NCBI RefSeq assembly: GCF_001613165.1
Contig: NZ_BDBV01000006.1
Coordinates: 181,903 to 245,902 of the forward strand
Length of the DNA stretch: 64,000 bases
From: Nocardia mexicana NBRC 108244
GTDB lineage: Bacteria > Actinomycetota > Actinomycetes > Mycobacteriales > Mycobacteriaceae
Reading direction: 5' to 3'
Below, piece by piece: positions 8,801 to 18,549 of the stretch. The notes beneath the pieces are model-generated. The model was not told the origin of the DNA. It searched no databases and saw only the letters and a program-made list of their open reading frames with translations. The translations under genes were made by a program, and so were the position numbers. Numbering within the stretch: position 1 is the stretch's first letter; every line of letters starts with the position of its first letter.

Positions 8801-10639
8801 TCAGCGGGTGTAGCGCACCTGCCGGGGCTTCGCGTCGTCGTACGCGGCCCGGCCGGGCAGATGCGCGGGCACGCCGACCTCCCACCAGGCGCCGGATTCG
8901 GTCCAGGCGGCGGGCTGGGTGGGCACGACCACGACCGCGGGGCGCGACTCGGCCAGGGCGGCCGCCCGCGCGCCCGCGTAGGCGGCCCGGAACTCGGCCA
9001 GGTCGGTCGCGACGAACGCCGCGCAGCCGAGCGATCTCGCGTGAGCGGCGAAATCGACCCGCGGCGGGCGGCCGTGGTTGGTGCGGCACTGCCGGTAGAA
9101 GTTGTTGAATGCGTTGCCGCCCTGGCCTTCCTGCAGCCGCGCGATGACGGCGTATCCGTCGTTGTCGCACACCACGGCGACCAGCGGATGTCCGGCGAAG
9201 GCCGCGGAGAACAGCTCGGAATTGAGCATCAGGTAGGAGCCGTCGCCCAGCATCGTCGTCACCAGGCCGCGCCGGTGCGCCATCGCCGCGCCCCAGGCGC
9301 CGGAGAGTTCGTAGCCCATGCAGGAGAAGCCGTATTCGACGTCCATGGTCGGTTCCCCGCCGACGGCCCGCCACCCCCCGACCAGTTCGCCGGGCATGCC
9401 GCCGGAGGAGGTCATGACGTAGTCGGCCGGATCGCTGAGATCGTTGACGACACCGACGATCTGGGCGTAGCTGGGGATCCCGGCCGCGGGTGCGCGCAGC
9501 TTGTCGACGTAGGCGTCCCACTCGCCGCGCACCGCGCTCGCCCGCGCACTCCACGCCTGGTCCACTCGCCAGTCCGACAGGTGCGGGGCCAGATCCTCCA
9601 GTGCCGCACCGGCATCCGCGACGACCGACAGCGCGCCGTGCTTGACCGCGTCGTACCGTGCGGCGTTGATGGCGACGATCCGGACGCCGGGGTCGAACAC
9701 CGTCCACGACGCGGTCGTGAAGTCCTGCAGTCGGGTTCCCACCGCCAGCACCAGATCAGCCTCGGCGGCAACGGTATTCGCCGATCCCGAACCGGTGATG
9801 CCCAGCGGCCCCGCGTACAGCGGGTGGTCGTGCGGTACCAGGGTGCGTCCGGCGGTGGTCTCGGCGATCGGAATGCCGTGGCGCTCGGCCAGTTCCACCG
9901 CCCGGCCGCCCGCGCCCGAATAGCGCACTCCCCCGCCCAGCACCAGCAGCGGCCGGTGCGCCGCCCGCAGTGCCCGCGCCGCCTCCCCGAGACTCTCGCG
10001 ATCGGGGCGCGGCCGGTCGATCCGGTGAACGACCGGCTGGAACAGGGCCGTGGGGAAATCGGAGGTTTCCGCCTGCACGTCCTGCGGCAGGGCCAGCGTC
10101 ACCGGGCCCGCCTCGGCGGCATCGGTGAGCACCCGAGCCACCTGCGGCAGCGTGGCGAGCAGCTGCTCCGGCCGGGTGATGCGATCGAAGTAGCGGCTGA
10201 CCGAGCGGAACGCGTCGTTCACGGTGACGGTCGCATCGCCGAAGTGCTCCACCTGCTGCAGCACCGGATCGGGGGCGCGATTGACGAAGGTGTCGCCCGG
10301 AAGCAACAGCAGCGGAAGACGATTCGCGTGGGCGACGCCCGCCGCGGTCACCATGTTGAGGGCGCCCGGGCCGATGGAGGAGGTCGCCACGCCCACCTGG
10401 CGGCGATGGGTCGCCTTCGCGAGACCGACCGCGGCCAGTGCCATGCCCTGTTCGGTGTGCCCGCGCCACACCGGAATCACGTCCCGTCGCTCCTCCAGAG
10501 CCGTGCCGAGCCCGAGCACGTTGCCGTGCCCGAAAATCGCGAAAACCGCTGGGAACAGCGGGACCTCGCGGCCGTCGAGCGTCTCCGAGTGCTGGGCGAT
10601 CATCCACGCCACCAGGGCTTGCGCGGTTGTCAGTCTCAT
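8801..10639 (-). CDS. iolD: 3D-(3,5/4)-trihydroxycyclohexane-1,2-dione hydrolase
   Basis: A 612-residue thiamine-diphosphate enzyme that opens the ring of trihydroxycyclohexane-1,2-dione to 5-deoxyglucuronate in myo-inositol catabolism. The three-domain acetolactate-synthase-like layout is visible: an N-terminal PYR domain, a central Rossmann domain (about 200-330) and a C-terminal PP domain with the ThDP/Mg motif starting GDGSYLMLNSE near residue 450. It is the last gene of the inositol operon, 32 bases after iolB, and is slightly shorter than the Bacillus enzyme. The neighbouring iolB, iolC and iolG make this identification secure over generic acetolactate synthase. Confidence 0.93.
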   Translation of the reverse strand: MRLTTAQALVAWMIAQHSETLDGREVPLFPAVFAIFGHGNVLGLGTALEERRDVIPVWRGHTEQGMALAAVGLAKATHRRQVGVATSSIGPGALNMVTAAGVAHANRLPLLLLPGDTFVNRAPDPVLQQVEHFGDATVTVNDAFRSVSRYFDRITRPEQLLATLPQVARVLTDAAEAGPVTLALPQDVQAETSDFPTALFQPVVHRIDRPRPDRESLGEAARALRAAHRPLLVLGGGVRYSGAGGRAVELAERHGIPIAETTAGRTLVPHDHPLYAGPLGITGSGSANTVAAEADLVLAVGTRLQDFTTASWTVFDPGVRIVAINAARYDAVKHGALSVVADAGAALEDLAPHLSDWRVDQAWSARASAVRGEWDAYVDKLRAPAAGIPSYAQIVGVVNDLSDPADYVMTSSGGMPGELVGGWRAVGGEPTMDVEYGFSCMGYELSGAWGAAMAHRRGLVTTMLGDGSYLMLNSELFSAAFAGHPLVAVVCDNDGYAVIARLQEGQGGNAFNNFYRQCRTNHGRPPRVDFAAHARSLGCAAFVATDLAEFRAAYAGARAAALAESRPAVVVVPTQPAAWTESGAWWEVGVPAHLPGRAAYDDAKPRQVRYTR

Positions 10640-10671
10640 GTCGACGGCCCCTTACTTCCTCTGGATCTCGA

Positions 10672-11583
10672 TCATTCACTCCGGCGCGACGGCGACCGCC
10701 CCACGTGGCTGGTGACCGGACAGCGCGGGTCGACGGGCGTGCCCTCCCAGCTGCCGCGGATCCAGCTGTGCGCCGGGTCGTCGCAGAAGGCCATGGACCG
10801 CTCGGGCGCGGGTCCGGCCAGGACGTTCAGGTAGTACATGGGGTATCCGGGGGCGGCGATGCACGGGCCGTGATAACCGTGCGGGACCAGGAAGACATCG
10901 CCGTCGCGCACGGCGACGTTCTCGTCCAGCGAGCCGTCCGCGGTGTAGGTCCGGTGCAGGCCGAACCCCTCCGGGGACGGGGTGGTGCCGTCGCGTCCGG
11001 CGATGCGGAAGTAGTAGATCTCCTCGTTGACGACCTCGCACTCGGTCGCCTCGTCGTGCTTGTGCGGCGGATACGACGACCAGTTGCCCGACGGGGTGAT
11101 CAGCTCGCAGGCGTTGAGCTTGTCGGCGTGATCCCAGATCCCCGGCGTGCCGAAGTTGGTGACCTGCCGGGTCGCCTGTCCCGCTCCCCGAACCTCCACC
11201 GGAACGTCTTCGGCGGGACCGTATTTCGGATCGAGCCGCCGCGTGCAGCGGGCCATCGGCAGTGCGATCTCGGCGTCCCGCTCGGCCGACAGTTCGATCG
11301 TCGCATCGCGGGGTACGTAGGCGAAGTCGGTAACGCGGGTGAAAACCGAATCCCGCCCGGACAATTCGAAGGTCGCGCCGTCCACGCGGAGGGTGCATCC
11401 GCCGGACAGGGGAAGAACGAACGCCTCGTATTCACCGGTGTGAACTACGCGGGAGACACCTGCCGCCAGGCGAAGGACGCGCAGTCCCGTGTGTGCCCAT
11501 CCGGCGCCCGCGGCGGTGAGCAGCACGGGATCGCTTGCATCGCTCAGCGATCCGGCGGGATGGTGCAGCTTCGAGGATGTCAT
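10672..11583 (-). CDS. iolB: 5-deoxy-glucuronate isomerase
   Basis: A 303-residue bicupin of the KduI/IolB family. It converts 5-deoxy-D-glucuronate, the product of IolD, into 2-deoxy-5-keto-D-gluconate, the substrate of IolC. Metal-binding cupin residues are seen in YPPHKHDEA and in VPHGYHGP. The length is normal. Its ATG overlaps the stop of the upstream aldolase gene by four bases (ATGA), indicating translational coupling. Confidence 0.94.
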   Translation of the reverse strand: MTSSKLHHPAGSLSDASDPVLLTAAGAGWAHTGLRVLRLAAGVSRVVHTGEYEAFVLPLSGGCTLRVDGATFELSGRDSVFTRVTDFAYVPRDATIELSAERDAEIALPMARCTRRLDPKYGPAEDVPVEVRGAGQATRQVTNFGTPGIWDHADKLNACELITPSGNWSSYPPHKHDEATECEVVNEEIYYFRIAGRDGTTPSPEGFGLHRTYTADGSLDENVAVRDGDVFLVPHGYHGPCIAAPGYPMYYLNVLAGPAPERSMAFCDDPAHSWIRGSWEGTPVDPRCPVTSHVGRSPSRRSE

Positions 11584-12473
11584 CGCACCTCCCGCAGCAC
11601 CTCTGCCGCGGCTTCGACCGCGCCCGCGACGTCCCCGTCCGGCGGATACAGCAGGCTGCGCCCGACCACCAGCCCGCGGGCGACGTCATGGCCGAGTGCC
11701 TTGCCCCAGGACGCGATATCCGCGGCGATATCGCCCGACGGAGCGCCACCGAGCAGCAGCACCGGCAGCGTGGTCGCGTCGAGGACCGAAACATCGTCCG
11801 GCGCAGGCATCTTCAGCCACGTGTGGGCGGAGGTGACACCCAGGCCGGAGGCGATGGTGACGGCCCGCTGCAGCGAGAAGGAGTCCTTCTGCATGGTCAG
11901 CGAGCCGGACTCGTCACGGTGGAACGGCAGCGGTTCCACCATCGCCATGAGCCCGTGCTCGGACAGCTCCGAGACCGCGCGGGCGCAGGCGTGCAGGGTC
12001 GGGATGGTGCCGCGGTCCGAATCCACCAGCCGCAGGAGCATTTTGCCGCCGTCGAGCCCCCACTTGACCAGCGACTGCGCGTCGTACCCGGTGAAGCGGT
12101 CGTCGATCTCCCAGTCGGCTCCCGCCAGCCCGCCGCGGTTCATCGACCCGATGACGACCTTGTCGTGCAGCGCGTCCAGCAACAGCAGTTCCTCGACGAT
12201 GTCCGGAGAGCCCAGCACGCCGTCGACCGAGGGGTTGTCCAGCGCGATGAGCAGGCGCTCCAGCAGCATTCGGCGGTCGGCCATCGCGTTGCGGTCCGAG
12301 CCGACGCCGAGCGCGCCGCGGGCCGGGTGGTCGGCCGCCACCAGGAACAGCGTCCCGCGCTCGGACAAGAGCGTCGGCCGGCGGCGCCGCGCGGCATAGG
12401 CGCGCGCGATCGCGTCGGGCTGGGCGACACGCACCTGCAGCAGCTCGTGCCAGCGTTCATCGGTCAAATACAC
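11580..12473 (-). CDS. Cgl0159-type (beta/alpha)8 aldolase of inositol catabolism
   Basis: A 297-residue protein of the Cgl0159 (beta/alpha)8-barrel family found in actinobacterial inositol clusters, where it takes the place of IolJ and is expected to cleave 2-deoxy-5-keto-6-phosphogluconate into dihydroxyacetone phosphate and malonate semialdehyde. The segment AADHPARGALG and the later WGLDGGKMLLRL strand are features of class I aldolase-like barrels. I chose the GTG at 12473 because GGAGG lies four bases before it; the open frame extends further upstream inside iolC. The gene is 25 bases after iolC and overlaps iolB by four bases. Confidence 0.82.
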   Translation of the reverse strand: MYLTDERWHELLQVRVAQPDAIARAYAARRRRPTLLSERGTLFLVAADHPARGALGVGSDRNAMADRRMLLERLLIALDNPSVDGVLGSPDIVEELLLLDALHDKVVIGSMNRGGLAGADWEIDDRFTGYDAQSLVKWGLDGGKMLLRLVDSDRGTIPTLHACARAVSELSEHGLMAMVEPLPFHRDESGSLTMQKDSFSLQRAVTIASGLGVTSAHTWLKMPAPDDVSVLDATTLPVLLLGGAPSGDIAADIASWGKALGHDVARGLVVGRSLLYPPDGDVAGAVEAAAEVLREVR

Positions 12474-12498
12474 GATGCCTCCGTCGAATACAGGCTTG

Positions 12499-13434
12499 CT
12501 ACGCGCACAGCATCTCCTCGATCTCGGCGTTCGTGGGCATCGCATCGGCGCAGGCCAGCCGCGAAGCCACCAGTGCCCCGGCCGCATTCGCGTAGGTCGC
12601 GAGGCGACGCGGGTCCCAGCCGGACAGCAGGCCGTGGACGAGGGCGCCGCCGAAACCGTCGCCCGCGCCGAGTCCGCACACCACGTCCACGCGGCAGGGC
12701 GGCACGGTCCATCGCTCGGAGTCGGTGGCCACCAGCACGCCCTCGGCACCGCGCTTGATCACCGCCAGCCGCACGCCGCACGCCAGCAGTCGATCGGCGG
12801 CCTCGTCCGGATCGGCGCTGCCCACCGCGACCTGGACCTCGGTGCGGTTGCCCACCACGACATTCACGTGATCGAGCATCCAGCCGATCTCCCGGCCCGC
12901 GGTCTCGATATCCGGCCAGAACATCGGCCGGTAGTCCAGATCGAGCACCGTGTGCCCGGCTCGCCGCCGCCGTTCCAGCACGGCGCGCTGCGTCGTGCGC
13001 CCGGGCTCGGCGCTCACACCCGTTCCCGTGACCCAGAGCAGCGGTACGGATTCGACCACCTCCCAGGGGACTTCGTCCTGGGTCAGCGTGAGGTCGGGTG
13101 CGATCGGCGACCGGTAGAACAGCAGTGGAGGATCGGCGGGCGGGTTCAGCTCGCAGAACACCACGGGCGTCTGCAGATCCGGCGCGGTCGACACGTACCG
13201 CGACGAAACGCCGAAGTCCGTCAGGGCCGTTCGCACGAAGTCGCCGAATCCGTCCGGGCCGACCTTGGTCAGCACCGCACTGCGCCGCCCCAGCCGGGCC
13301 GCCGCGACGGCCACATTGGTGGCGGTGCCGCCCAGGAACTTCGCGAACGTCTGCACCCGTGCCAGCGGCACGCCGCTCTGCTGCGGATACAGGTCCACCC
13401 CGACCCGCCCCACGGTCAGCGCCTCCACTTTCAC
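12499..13434 (-). CDS. iolC: 5-dehydro-2-deoxygluconokinase
   Basis: A 311-residue PfkB-family sugar kinase that phosphorylates 2-deoxy-5-keto-gluconate at C6. The family signatures are both present: [15 protein letters not shown] near residues 35-49, and the C-terminal [16 protein letters not shown] with its catalytic Asp in GAGD. The GTG at 13434 overlaps the stop of the upstream ABC ATPase gene (GTGA). The gene sits within the inositol operon, which fixes the substrate better than the sequence alone would. Confidence 0.9.
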   Translation of the reverse strand: MKVEALTVGRVGVDLYPQQSGVPLARVQTFAKFLGGTATNVAVAAARLGRRSAVLTKVGPDGFGDFVRTALTDFGVSSRYVSTAPDLQTPVVFCELNPPADPPLLFYRSPIAPDLTLTQDEVPWEVVESVPLLWVTGTGVSAEPGRTTQRAVLERRRRAGHTVLDLDYRPMFWPDIETAGREIGWMLDHVNVVVGNRTEVQVAVGSADPDEAADRLLACGVRLAVIKRGAEGVLVATDSERWTVPPCRVDVVCGLGAGDGFGGALVHGLLSGWDPRRLATYANAAGALVASRLACADAMPTNAEIEEMLCA

Positions 13435-14213
13435 GGCACCACCCGCTCCAGTTCGTGTTGCAGCGCTTCGAGTTCCGCGCCGCCCGCCATCTGACGGGTC
13501 AGCTCCGGCAGGTCGATCTCGGACTTCTCGTAGGAGCCGAGCATGCTGCCGCGCTTGAGCAGCAGGAACCGGTCGCCGACCGGATAGGCGTGATGCGGAT
13601 TGTGGGTGATGAGGATGACGCCGAGCCCCCGGTCCCGGGCCTGCACGACATAGCGCAGCACCACCCCGGACTGCTTCACCCCCAGGGCCGCGGTCGGCTC
13701 GTCGAGGATCAGCACCTTCGCCCCGTAGTGCACCGCGCGGGCGATGGCGACGCACTGGCGCTGGCCGCCGGACAGCGTGCCCACGGGCTGCTCCATATCG
13801 CGCAGCTCGATCCCCATGTCCGCCAGCGCCTTCCGGGTGATGTCCCGACCTCGCCGACGGTCCAGCAGCTGGAACGGACCGAAGTTGAAGGTGGGTTCCG
13901 AGCCGAGCACGAAGTTGCGCCACACGCTCATCAACGGGACCACCGCCAGGTCCTGGTACACCGTGGCGATGCCGCGGTCCAAAGCCGCACGCGGGGAATC
14001 GAACCGGGTGGGCTCGCCCGCGACCTTCAGCACGCCCGCGTCGTGCTGGTGCACCCCGGCCAGGATCTTGATCAGGGTGGACTTGCCCGCGCCGTTGTCG
14101 CCGAGCACGCAGGTGACCTCGCCCGCGTTGACGACGGTGGACACGTCGCGCAGCGCCACCACGCCGCCGTAACTCTTTCCGATGCCGAGGGTTTCGATCA
14201 GCGGAACCGTCAT
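13431..14213 (-). CDS. sugar ABC transporter ATP-binding protein (single NBD)
   Basis: A 260-residue ABC ATPase: Walker [10 protein letters not shown] (about 38-46), signature LSGGQRQ, Walker [13 protein letters not shown], and the H-loop ILITHNPHH. It has one nucleotide-binding domain, unlike RbsA-type sugar importers, which carry two in one chain, so it is expected to work as a homodimer. With the adjacent permease and lipoprotein receptor it forms the importer of this locus, presumably for myo-inositol. Four-base overlaps join it to the permease gene upstream and to iolC downstream. Confidence 0.9.
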   Translation of the reverse strand: MTVPLIETLGIGKSYGGVVALRDVSTVVNAGEVTCVLGDNGAGKSTLIKILAGVHQHDAGVLKVAGEPTRFDSPRAALDRGIATVYQDLAVVPLMSVWRNFVLGSEPTFNFGPFQLLDRRRGRDITRKALADMGIELRDMEQPVGTLSGGQRQCVAIARAVHYGAKVLILDEPTAALGVKQSGVVLRYVVQARDRGLGVILITHNPHHAYPVGDRFLLLKRGSMLGSYEKSEIDLPELTRQMAGGAELEALQHELERVVP

Positions 14214-15262
14214 CGCCGTACCCTTTCCGCGCGCTTCTTGAATGCGTTGTTGACCAGCACCGCCGCCAGCAGCAGCACGCCGAGGAACAACATGAACCAG
14301 TCACTGTCCCAGCGGGCGAACACGATGCCCTGTCGCGCCATGCCGAAGATCAGCGCACCGATCGCCGCGCCCACCACCGACCCGAACCCGCCGGTGAGCA
14401 GGCAGCCCCCGACCACGGCCGCGATGATGTACTGAAACTCCAGTCCCACACCCTGATTCGCCTGGACGCTCGCGAACCGCAGGATGTTGCAGGACCCGAC
14501 GACCCACCCGGCGAACGCCGTCGTCATGAAGAGGATGATCTTCGTCCGCACCGCGGGGACACCCACCGCGCGGGCGCTCGCGAGTGACCCGCCGACGGCG
14601 AAGATCCAGTTGCCGAACCGGGTGCGCACCAGCACCAGTCCCGCGAGGGCGGTGAGCACGATCCACCACACCACCGAGGCCTGGATGCGCGCGTCGCCGA
14701 GATCGGTCGTGGACGCGAACACCCAACCGGCCGAGGCGTATCCGTCCGCCGAGCGCACACCCGACACCTGGACGGTGTCGGTGATCAGCCGGGTGACACC
14801 GAGATTGAGGCCCTGCAGCGCCAGGAAGCTGCCGAGCGTGACGATGAAGCTCGGCAGCCCGGTCCGCATCACCAGCCAGCCGTTGAGCGCGCCGACCGCC
14901 AGGGCGAACAGCAGCGACACCAGCAGCGCGGGCCACACGTTCCACCCGGCCTCCACCGCCAGCAACGCGGTGACCAGCGCGGTGGAGGCCGTCATCACAC
15001 CGGCCGACAGGTCGAATTCCCCGCCGATCATCAGCAGCGCCACCGCGACCGCCATGATGCCGAGCGTGGAGGCGTCGTCGAGCCAGGTCGCGACGCCGAG
15101 CGGGCTGAGGAACTTCTCGGTGATCACCGAGAAGAACACGAACACCAGCACCGCCCCGAGCGCGGAGCCGATCTCCGGCCGCACGATCAACCGGTTGAGC
15201 AGCGAGGCGCGTACTTCGGACCCGGCCGGATCCTCCGTGGAAACGGTTGTGGTAACACTCAT
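14210..15262 (-). CDS. sugar ABC transporter permease
   Basis: A 350-residue membrane protein of the BPD_transp_2 (ribose/inositol permease) family with about nine hydrophobic helices. The long runs [20 protein letters not shown] and the C-terminal [14 protein letters not shown] are typical of the family. The open frame starts upstream at 15316, but the ATG at 15262 has GGAG nine bases before it and gives the usual short cytoplasmic N-terminus. It lies 16 bases after the receptor gene and overlaps the ATPase gene by four bases. Confidence 0.88.
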   Translation of the reverse strand: MSVTTTVSTEDPAGSEVRASLLNRLIVRPEIGSALGAVLVFVFFSVITEKFLSPLGVATWLDDASTLGIMAVAVALLMIGGEFDLSAGVMTASTALVTALLAVEAGWNVWPALLVSLLFALAVGALNGWLVMRTGLPSFIVTLGSFLALQGLNLGVTRLITDTVQVSGVRSADGYASAGWVFASTTDLGDARIQASVVWWIVLTALAGLVLVRTRFGNWIFAVGGSLASARAVGVPAVRTKIILFMTTAFAGWVVGSCNILRFASVQANQGVGLEFQYIIAAVVGGCLLTGGFGSVVGAAIGALIFGMARQGIVFARWDSDWFMLFLGVLLLAAVLVNNAFKKRAERVRR

Positions 15263-15278
15263 TTCATCCGCTCCTGTC

Positions 15279-16283
15279 TCACCGGGTGCCCTGCGCCACG
15301 AGCTTGGCGATGGCATCGACGTTGCCGGAGTCGACGAAGGCCGGGCCCGTCTGCACCGGCCGTCCGCCGCCGACGGTGTTCAGGTTGGTCCGGTACAGCT
15401 GCAGCATCACCACCGGGAGATAGCCCTGCTCGTACTGCTGCTGGTCGACGGCGAACAGCAGCTTTCCGGCCCGGATCGCGTCCACCACATCGGGATTCAG
15501 GTCGAAGGTGGCCACCGTCGCATTCGACCGCAGCTCCCCGGCCGCCGCGACCGCGCGCGCCGCGATCTGCGAATTCAGCGTCAGCACCGCGTCGATGGAG
15601 CGATCGGCCTCCAGGGCGCCCCTGATGCGGGCCTGCGCGTCGGTCGGGTTGTTGATGTCGACCTGCAGCGTCCCCGCGTTGCCGAAGCCCTGGATGGCGC
15701 CGCCGCAGCGCTCGGCGGCGCTGACATTGCCCGCCTCGTGAATCACGCAGAGCATCTTGCTCTTTCCGGCGTCTCGCAGCCTCCTGCCCGCGGCCTCACC
15801 CGCGGAGCGCTCGCTCTGGCCGACGTGCCCGATCGCCCCGGAGGCCGCGCTGTCGGCCTCGCCGGAGTTGATGGTCACCACCGGGATGCCCGCCGCGACA
15901 GCGCGTTCCACCGAGGGGCGCAACGCCTCCGGGTTCGCCATCGACACCACCAGCCCGCCGACGCCCTGCGCCACCGCGTTGTCGACCAGCTTGGCCTGCT
16001 GCCCCGGGTCACCGTCGGAGTTGTATTCGACTCGGATGCCCAGCTTCTCGCCCGCGGCCTGGGCGCCGTTCTTCACCACGTTCCAGAACGCGTCGCCGGG
16101 CGTGCCGTGCGTGACGACCGCAACGGAGTCGAGTGTGCCTGCGGCGACCGGGGTCTGGGTCTCGGAGACCGGCGCGTCGGCGCCCGGCCCGCTGCACGCG
16201 GCCAGCGCCAGCCCCGCGGCGAGCCAGGGCAGCAAGCGCCGCCACCGGCCATGGTGTCGGTTGGGTCGCGACCTCGTTGTCAT
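15279..16283 (-). CDS. sugar-binding lipoprotein of ABC importer
   Basis: A 334-residue periplasmic-binding-protein-like (LacI/RbsB fold) receptor. The N-terminus has several arginines, a hydrophobic stretch and the lipobox LAAC (Cys about 29), so it is a lipid-anchored receptor outside the membrane. The fold is shown by VAVVTHGTPGDAFW, the AQGVGGLVVSMANPE segment and the later VDINNPTDAQARI hinge strand. Position ten bases after the isomerase gene and before the permease gene makes inositol or a related polyol the likely ligand. Confidence 0.87.
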   Translation of the reverse strand: MTTRSRPNRHHGRWRRLLPWLAAGLALAACSGPGADAPVSETQTPVAAGTLDSVAVVTHGTPGDAFWNVVKNGAQAAGEKLGIRVEYNSDGDPGQQAKLVDNAVAQGVGGLVVSMANPEALRPSVERAVAAGIPVVTINSGEADSAASGAIGHVGQSERSAGEAAGRRLRDAGKSKMLCVIHEAGNVSAAERCGGAIQGFGNAGTLQVDINNPTDAQARIRGALEADRSIDAVLTLNSQIAARAVAAAGELRSNATVATFDLNPDVVDAIRAGKLLFAVDQQQYEQGYLPVVMLQLYRTNLNTVGGGRPVQTGPAFVDSGNVDAIAKLVAQGTR

Positions 16284-16293
16284 GGGCTCCTAC

Positions 16294-17196
16294 CTATATT
16301 CGAGCGGATGTGCGCGCGGCGCCCAGGCCCGCCAGATAGTGCAGGCTGCGGGCGGTGTCGCGGCTGGGTCCGTCGGCGGTATCCCCCGGCTCCAGCGCCG
16401 TGTCCTGCTCGATCACATACCAACCCCGGTAGCCCGCCGCCTGTGCGCAGCGCACCAGGGTCTCGATATCGACGTCCCCCTCCCCCAGCGGGGCATACAG
16501 CCCCCGCCGCACGGCCTGGCTGTATTCCATTGTTCCGCTGCGGATCTCGTCGGCGAGGGCGTTTCGCACATCCTTGAGGTGAATGTGGCCGATCCGGTCG
16601 GCGTGACGGCGTGCCAACCGGACCGGATCGGTGCCACCCACCAGGAGATGCCCGGTGTCCAGGCAGAGGTCGAGATCGGAGTCGGCGAGGAAGCGCTCCA
16701 CCTCGGGCTCGGTCTCCACATGCGTGCCGACATGCGGGTGCAGCACCGCGCGCAGCCCGTGTTCGGCGGCGATATCGCCGAGGGTGGCGGCGGTGTCGAC
16801 GAGGGTGCGCCATTCGTAATCGCTGAGCGGCGAGCGCGTGTCGTAGCCCCGGTCGCCGGTGGCCGCGGCGAGTACCAGCACCTCGGCGCCGGTGGCCGCG
16901 AGCAGCGCGGCGCCGGTGCGCGCGGCGGCAATGGCGCGGCCGGGCTCGCGATGCAGCGGCAGCGCCAGGAAGCCGCCGATCACGTCGATGCCGAAGGGGC
17001 CGAGCAGTGCGCGCACCGCCGCGGGCTCGCGCGGCAGATAGCCGGGCGGGCCGAATTCGGTTGCGGTCAGACCCAGTGCGGCCATCTCGGCCAGGACGGT
17101 GCCCGCATCGAGCACGTGGCCCCAGCCCGGGACTTCGCAGACTCCCCAGGAGATCGGTGCGGCGGCGACGCGGAGCGGGTGCAGCGGTTCGGTCAT
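16294..17196 (-). CDS. sugar phosphate isomerase/epimerase, IolE/IolI-like
   Basis: A 300-residue TIM-barrel of the xylose-isomerase-like family. Metal-ligand motifs are in order: FGPPGYLP, VLHPHVGTHVET, LDTGHLLVGG, HIHLKDV and a C-terminal VIEQD. The opening AAAPISWGVCEVPGWG is characteristic of IolE-related inosose dehydratases. As first gene of the inositol operon and the only candidate in the window, it most likely dehydrates 2-keto-myo-inositol (IolE), although an inosose isomerase (IolI) cannot be excluded. It starts 62 bases downstream of the promoter described at 17228-17287. Confidence 0.82.
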   Translation of the reverse strand: MTEPLHPLRVAAAPISWGVCEVPGWGHVLDAGTVLAEMAALGLTATEFGPPGYLPREPAAVRALLGPFGIDVIGGFLALPLHREPGRAIAAARTGAALLAATGAEVLVLAAATGDRGYDTRSPLSDYEWRTLVDTAATLGDIAAEHGLRAVLHPHVGTHVETEPEVERFLADSDLDLCLDTGHLLVGGTDPVRLARRHADRIGHIHLKDVRNALADEIRSGTMEYSQAVRRGLYAPLGEGDVDIETLVRCAQAAGYRGWYVIEQDTALEPGDTADGPSRDTARSLHYLAGLGAARTSARI

Positions 17197-17227
17197 CGGA
17201 ACTTCTCCGGCGGGTCGATGTGCGAAG

Positions 17228-17287
17228 GGAGCGCTCCGAAAGATTGGAGCGCTCCAACTATGTAACCGTGGATCACGGTAATGTCAA
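17228..17287 (-). promoter_or_regulatory. iol operon promoter with two LacI-type operators
   Basis: On the minus strand TTGACA (17282-17287) is followed after exactly 17 bases by TACATA (17259-17264), a good sigma-70-like promoter. Immediately downstream lie the palindromes TTGGAGCGCTCCAA (17244-17257), overlapping the expected start point, and GGAGCGCTCC (17228-17237). A repressor bound there would block initiation. The central CG of the palindromes is typical of LacI-family operators, so the adjacent LacI gene is the likely binder. Confidence 0.75.
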
Positions 17288-17382
17288 GGGCCCGGCACCG
17301 TGTCGAAAAAATGGCTCTACCTCGATAAATATTCGAAGTTCGAGGCAAAACACCTGCCCGCGCAGTGTCGAAATTCGGCAAT

Positions 17383-17394
17383 TAGAGCGCTCTA
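17383..17394. promoter_or_regulatory. third LacI-type operator
   Basis: TAGAGCGCTCTA is a perfect palindrome sharing the AGCGCT core of the two operators at 17228-17257. It is 84 bases before the lacI-family start and probably mediates autoregulation or a repression loop across the divergent region. Confidence 0.65.
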
Positions 17395-17477
17395 TTGATC
17401 CGCCCGCGTCGACGCTGTAACGTCCAACACGCGCGCCCCGCTCGCCGCGTTCGATGCACCCCAGGAGGCCACCCGCG

Positions 17478-18482
17478 ATGACGCGACCGACGATGGAAGA
17501 TGTTGCCGCGCAAGCGGGCGTCTCCCGCGCGCTGGTCTCGCTCGTCATGCGCGGGTCGCCGAAGGTGAGCGAACATCGCCGCCGCGCGGTGCTGCAGGCG
17601 GCGAAGGATCTCGGCTACCAACCCCATGCGATGGCGCGATCGCTGGCCAGCCGCACCTCCAACATCGTCGGCGTGATGGTCTCCGACCTGCGCAACGCCT
17701 TCTTCGCCGACGTGGTCGAGGGTATGGACACCGCGGCGCAGCAGGCCGGGCTGGAGCTCATCCTGAACACCGGCCGCCGCAGCGCCGCCCGCGAGCGCAC
17801 CGCGCTGGACAGCCTGCAGGCGTTCCGGCCCGGCGGGGTCATCCTGCTGTCACCGGTACTGCCCGCGGCGGCGATCCGGGAGGCCGCCTATCAGTGCCCG
17901 GTGGTCCTGGTGTCGCGGAGCTCGACGGTCGCCAATATCGACACCGTCAACGACGACGGCGAGGTCGGCGTCGCACTGGCCGTCGATCACCTGGTGGCGC
18001 TGGGGCATCGGCGGATCGTGCACTTCGACGGCGGCGCGGCCTTCTCGGCCACACCGCGGCGCAAGGGATACCTGGCGGCGATGGACGGTCACGGCCTGGA
18101 ACCCATGGTCATCCCGAGCGAACATACCGACGCGGCCGGTATGGCCGCGGTGCGCAAACTGCTGAAGGTGTTCTCGCCCGGCCACTTTCCCACCGCGCTG
18201 GTCTGCGGGAACGACTTCAACGCGGTCGGTGCGATGTCCGCGCTGGAGGAGGCGGGGCTGCGGGTCCCGCAGGACGTCTCCATCGTCGGCTACGACAACA
18301 CGTCGCTGGCCGCACTGCGGCACGTGGCGCTGACCACCATCGATCAGCCTCGCATCGATATCGGCCGGTTGGCCGTGGAGGCACTGGTCGAGCGCCTGCG
18401 CGACGGCCGCACCGAGCCGGTCCGCCGGCGCGTGCAGCCATCGCTGGTCGTCCGCGCGACCACGGCGGCACCCAGAAGTTGA
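17478..18482 (+). CDS. LacI family transcriptional regulator of the iol locus
   Basis: A 334-residue LacI/GalR protein. The N-terminal helix-turn-helix is MEDVAAQAGVSRALVSLVMRG (residues 6-26 approximately), followed by the hinge helix and a periplasmic-binding-like effector domain with SNIVGVMVSDLRNAFFADV. The start at 17478 follows CCAGGAGG by nine bases. It diverges from the inositol operon and precedes iolG, and palindromes of the LacI type occupy the shared intergenic region, so it most likely represses both units until inositol or an intermediate binds. Confidence 0.88.
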   Translation: MTRPTMEDVAAQAGVSRALVSLVMRGSPKVSEHRRRAVLQAAKDLGYQPHAMARSLASRTSNIVGVMVSDLRNAFFADVVEGMDTAAQQAGLELILNTGRRSAARERTALDSLQAFRPGGVILLSPVLPAAAIREAAYQCPVVLVSRSSTVANIDTVNDDGEVGVALAVDHLVALGHRRIVHFDGGAAFSATPRRKGYLAAMDGHGLEPMVIPSEHTDAAGMAAVRKLLKVFSPGHFPTALVCGNDFNAVGAMSALEEAGLRVPQDVSIVGYDNTSLAALRHVALTTIDQPRIDIGRLAVEALVERLRDGRTEPVRRRVQPSLVVRATTAAPRS

Positions 18483-18549
18483 AAACCAGTACGCCGCACC
18501 GCTTTCGGTAATAGCGGTGCCCTCGACGCCGCACCGACAGGAGCCACGC

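Noticed and set aside
8861..12399. Long plus-strand open frames of 650 or so codons
   Set aside because: They are shadows of iolD, iolB and the aldolase gene. The minus-strand proteins carry catalytic motifs and the plus-strand ones do not.
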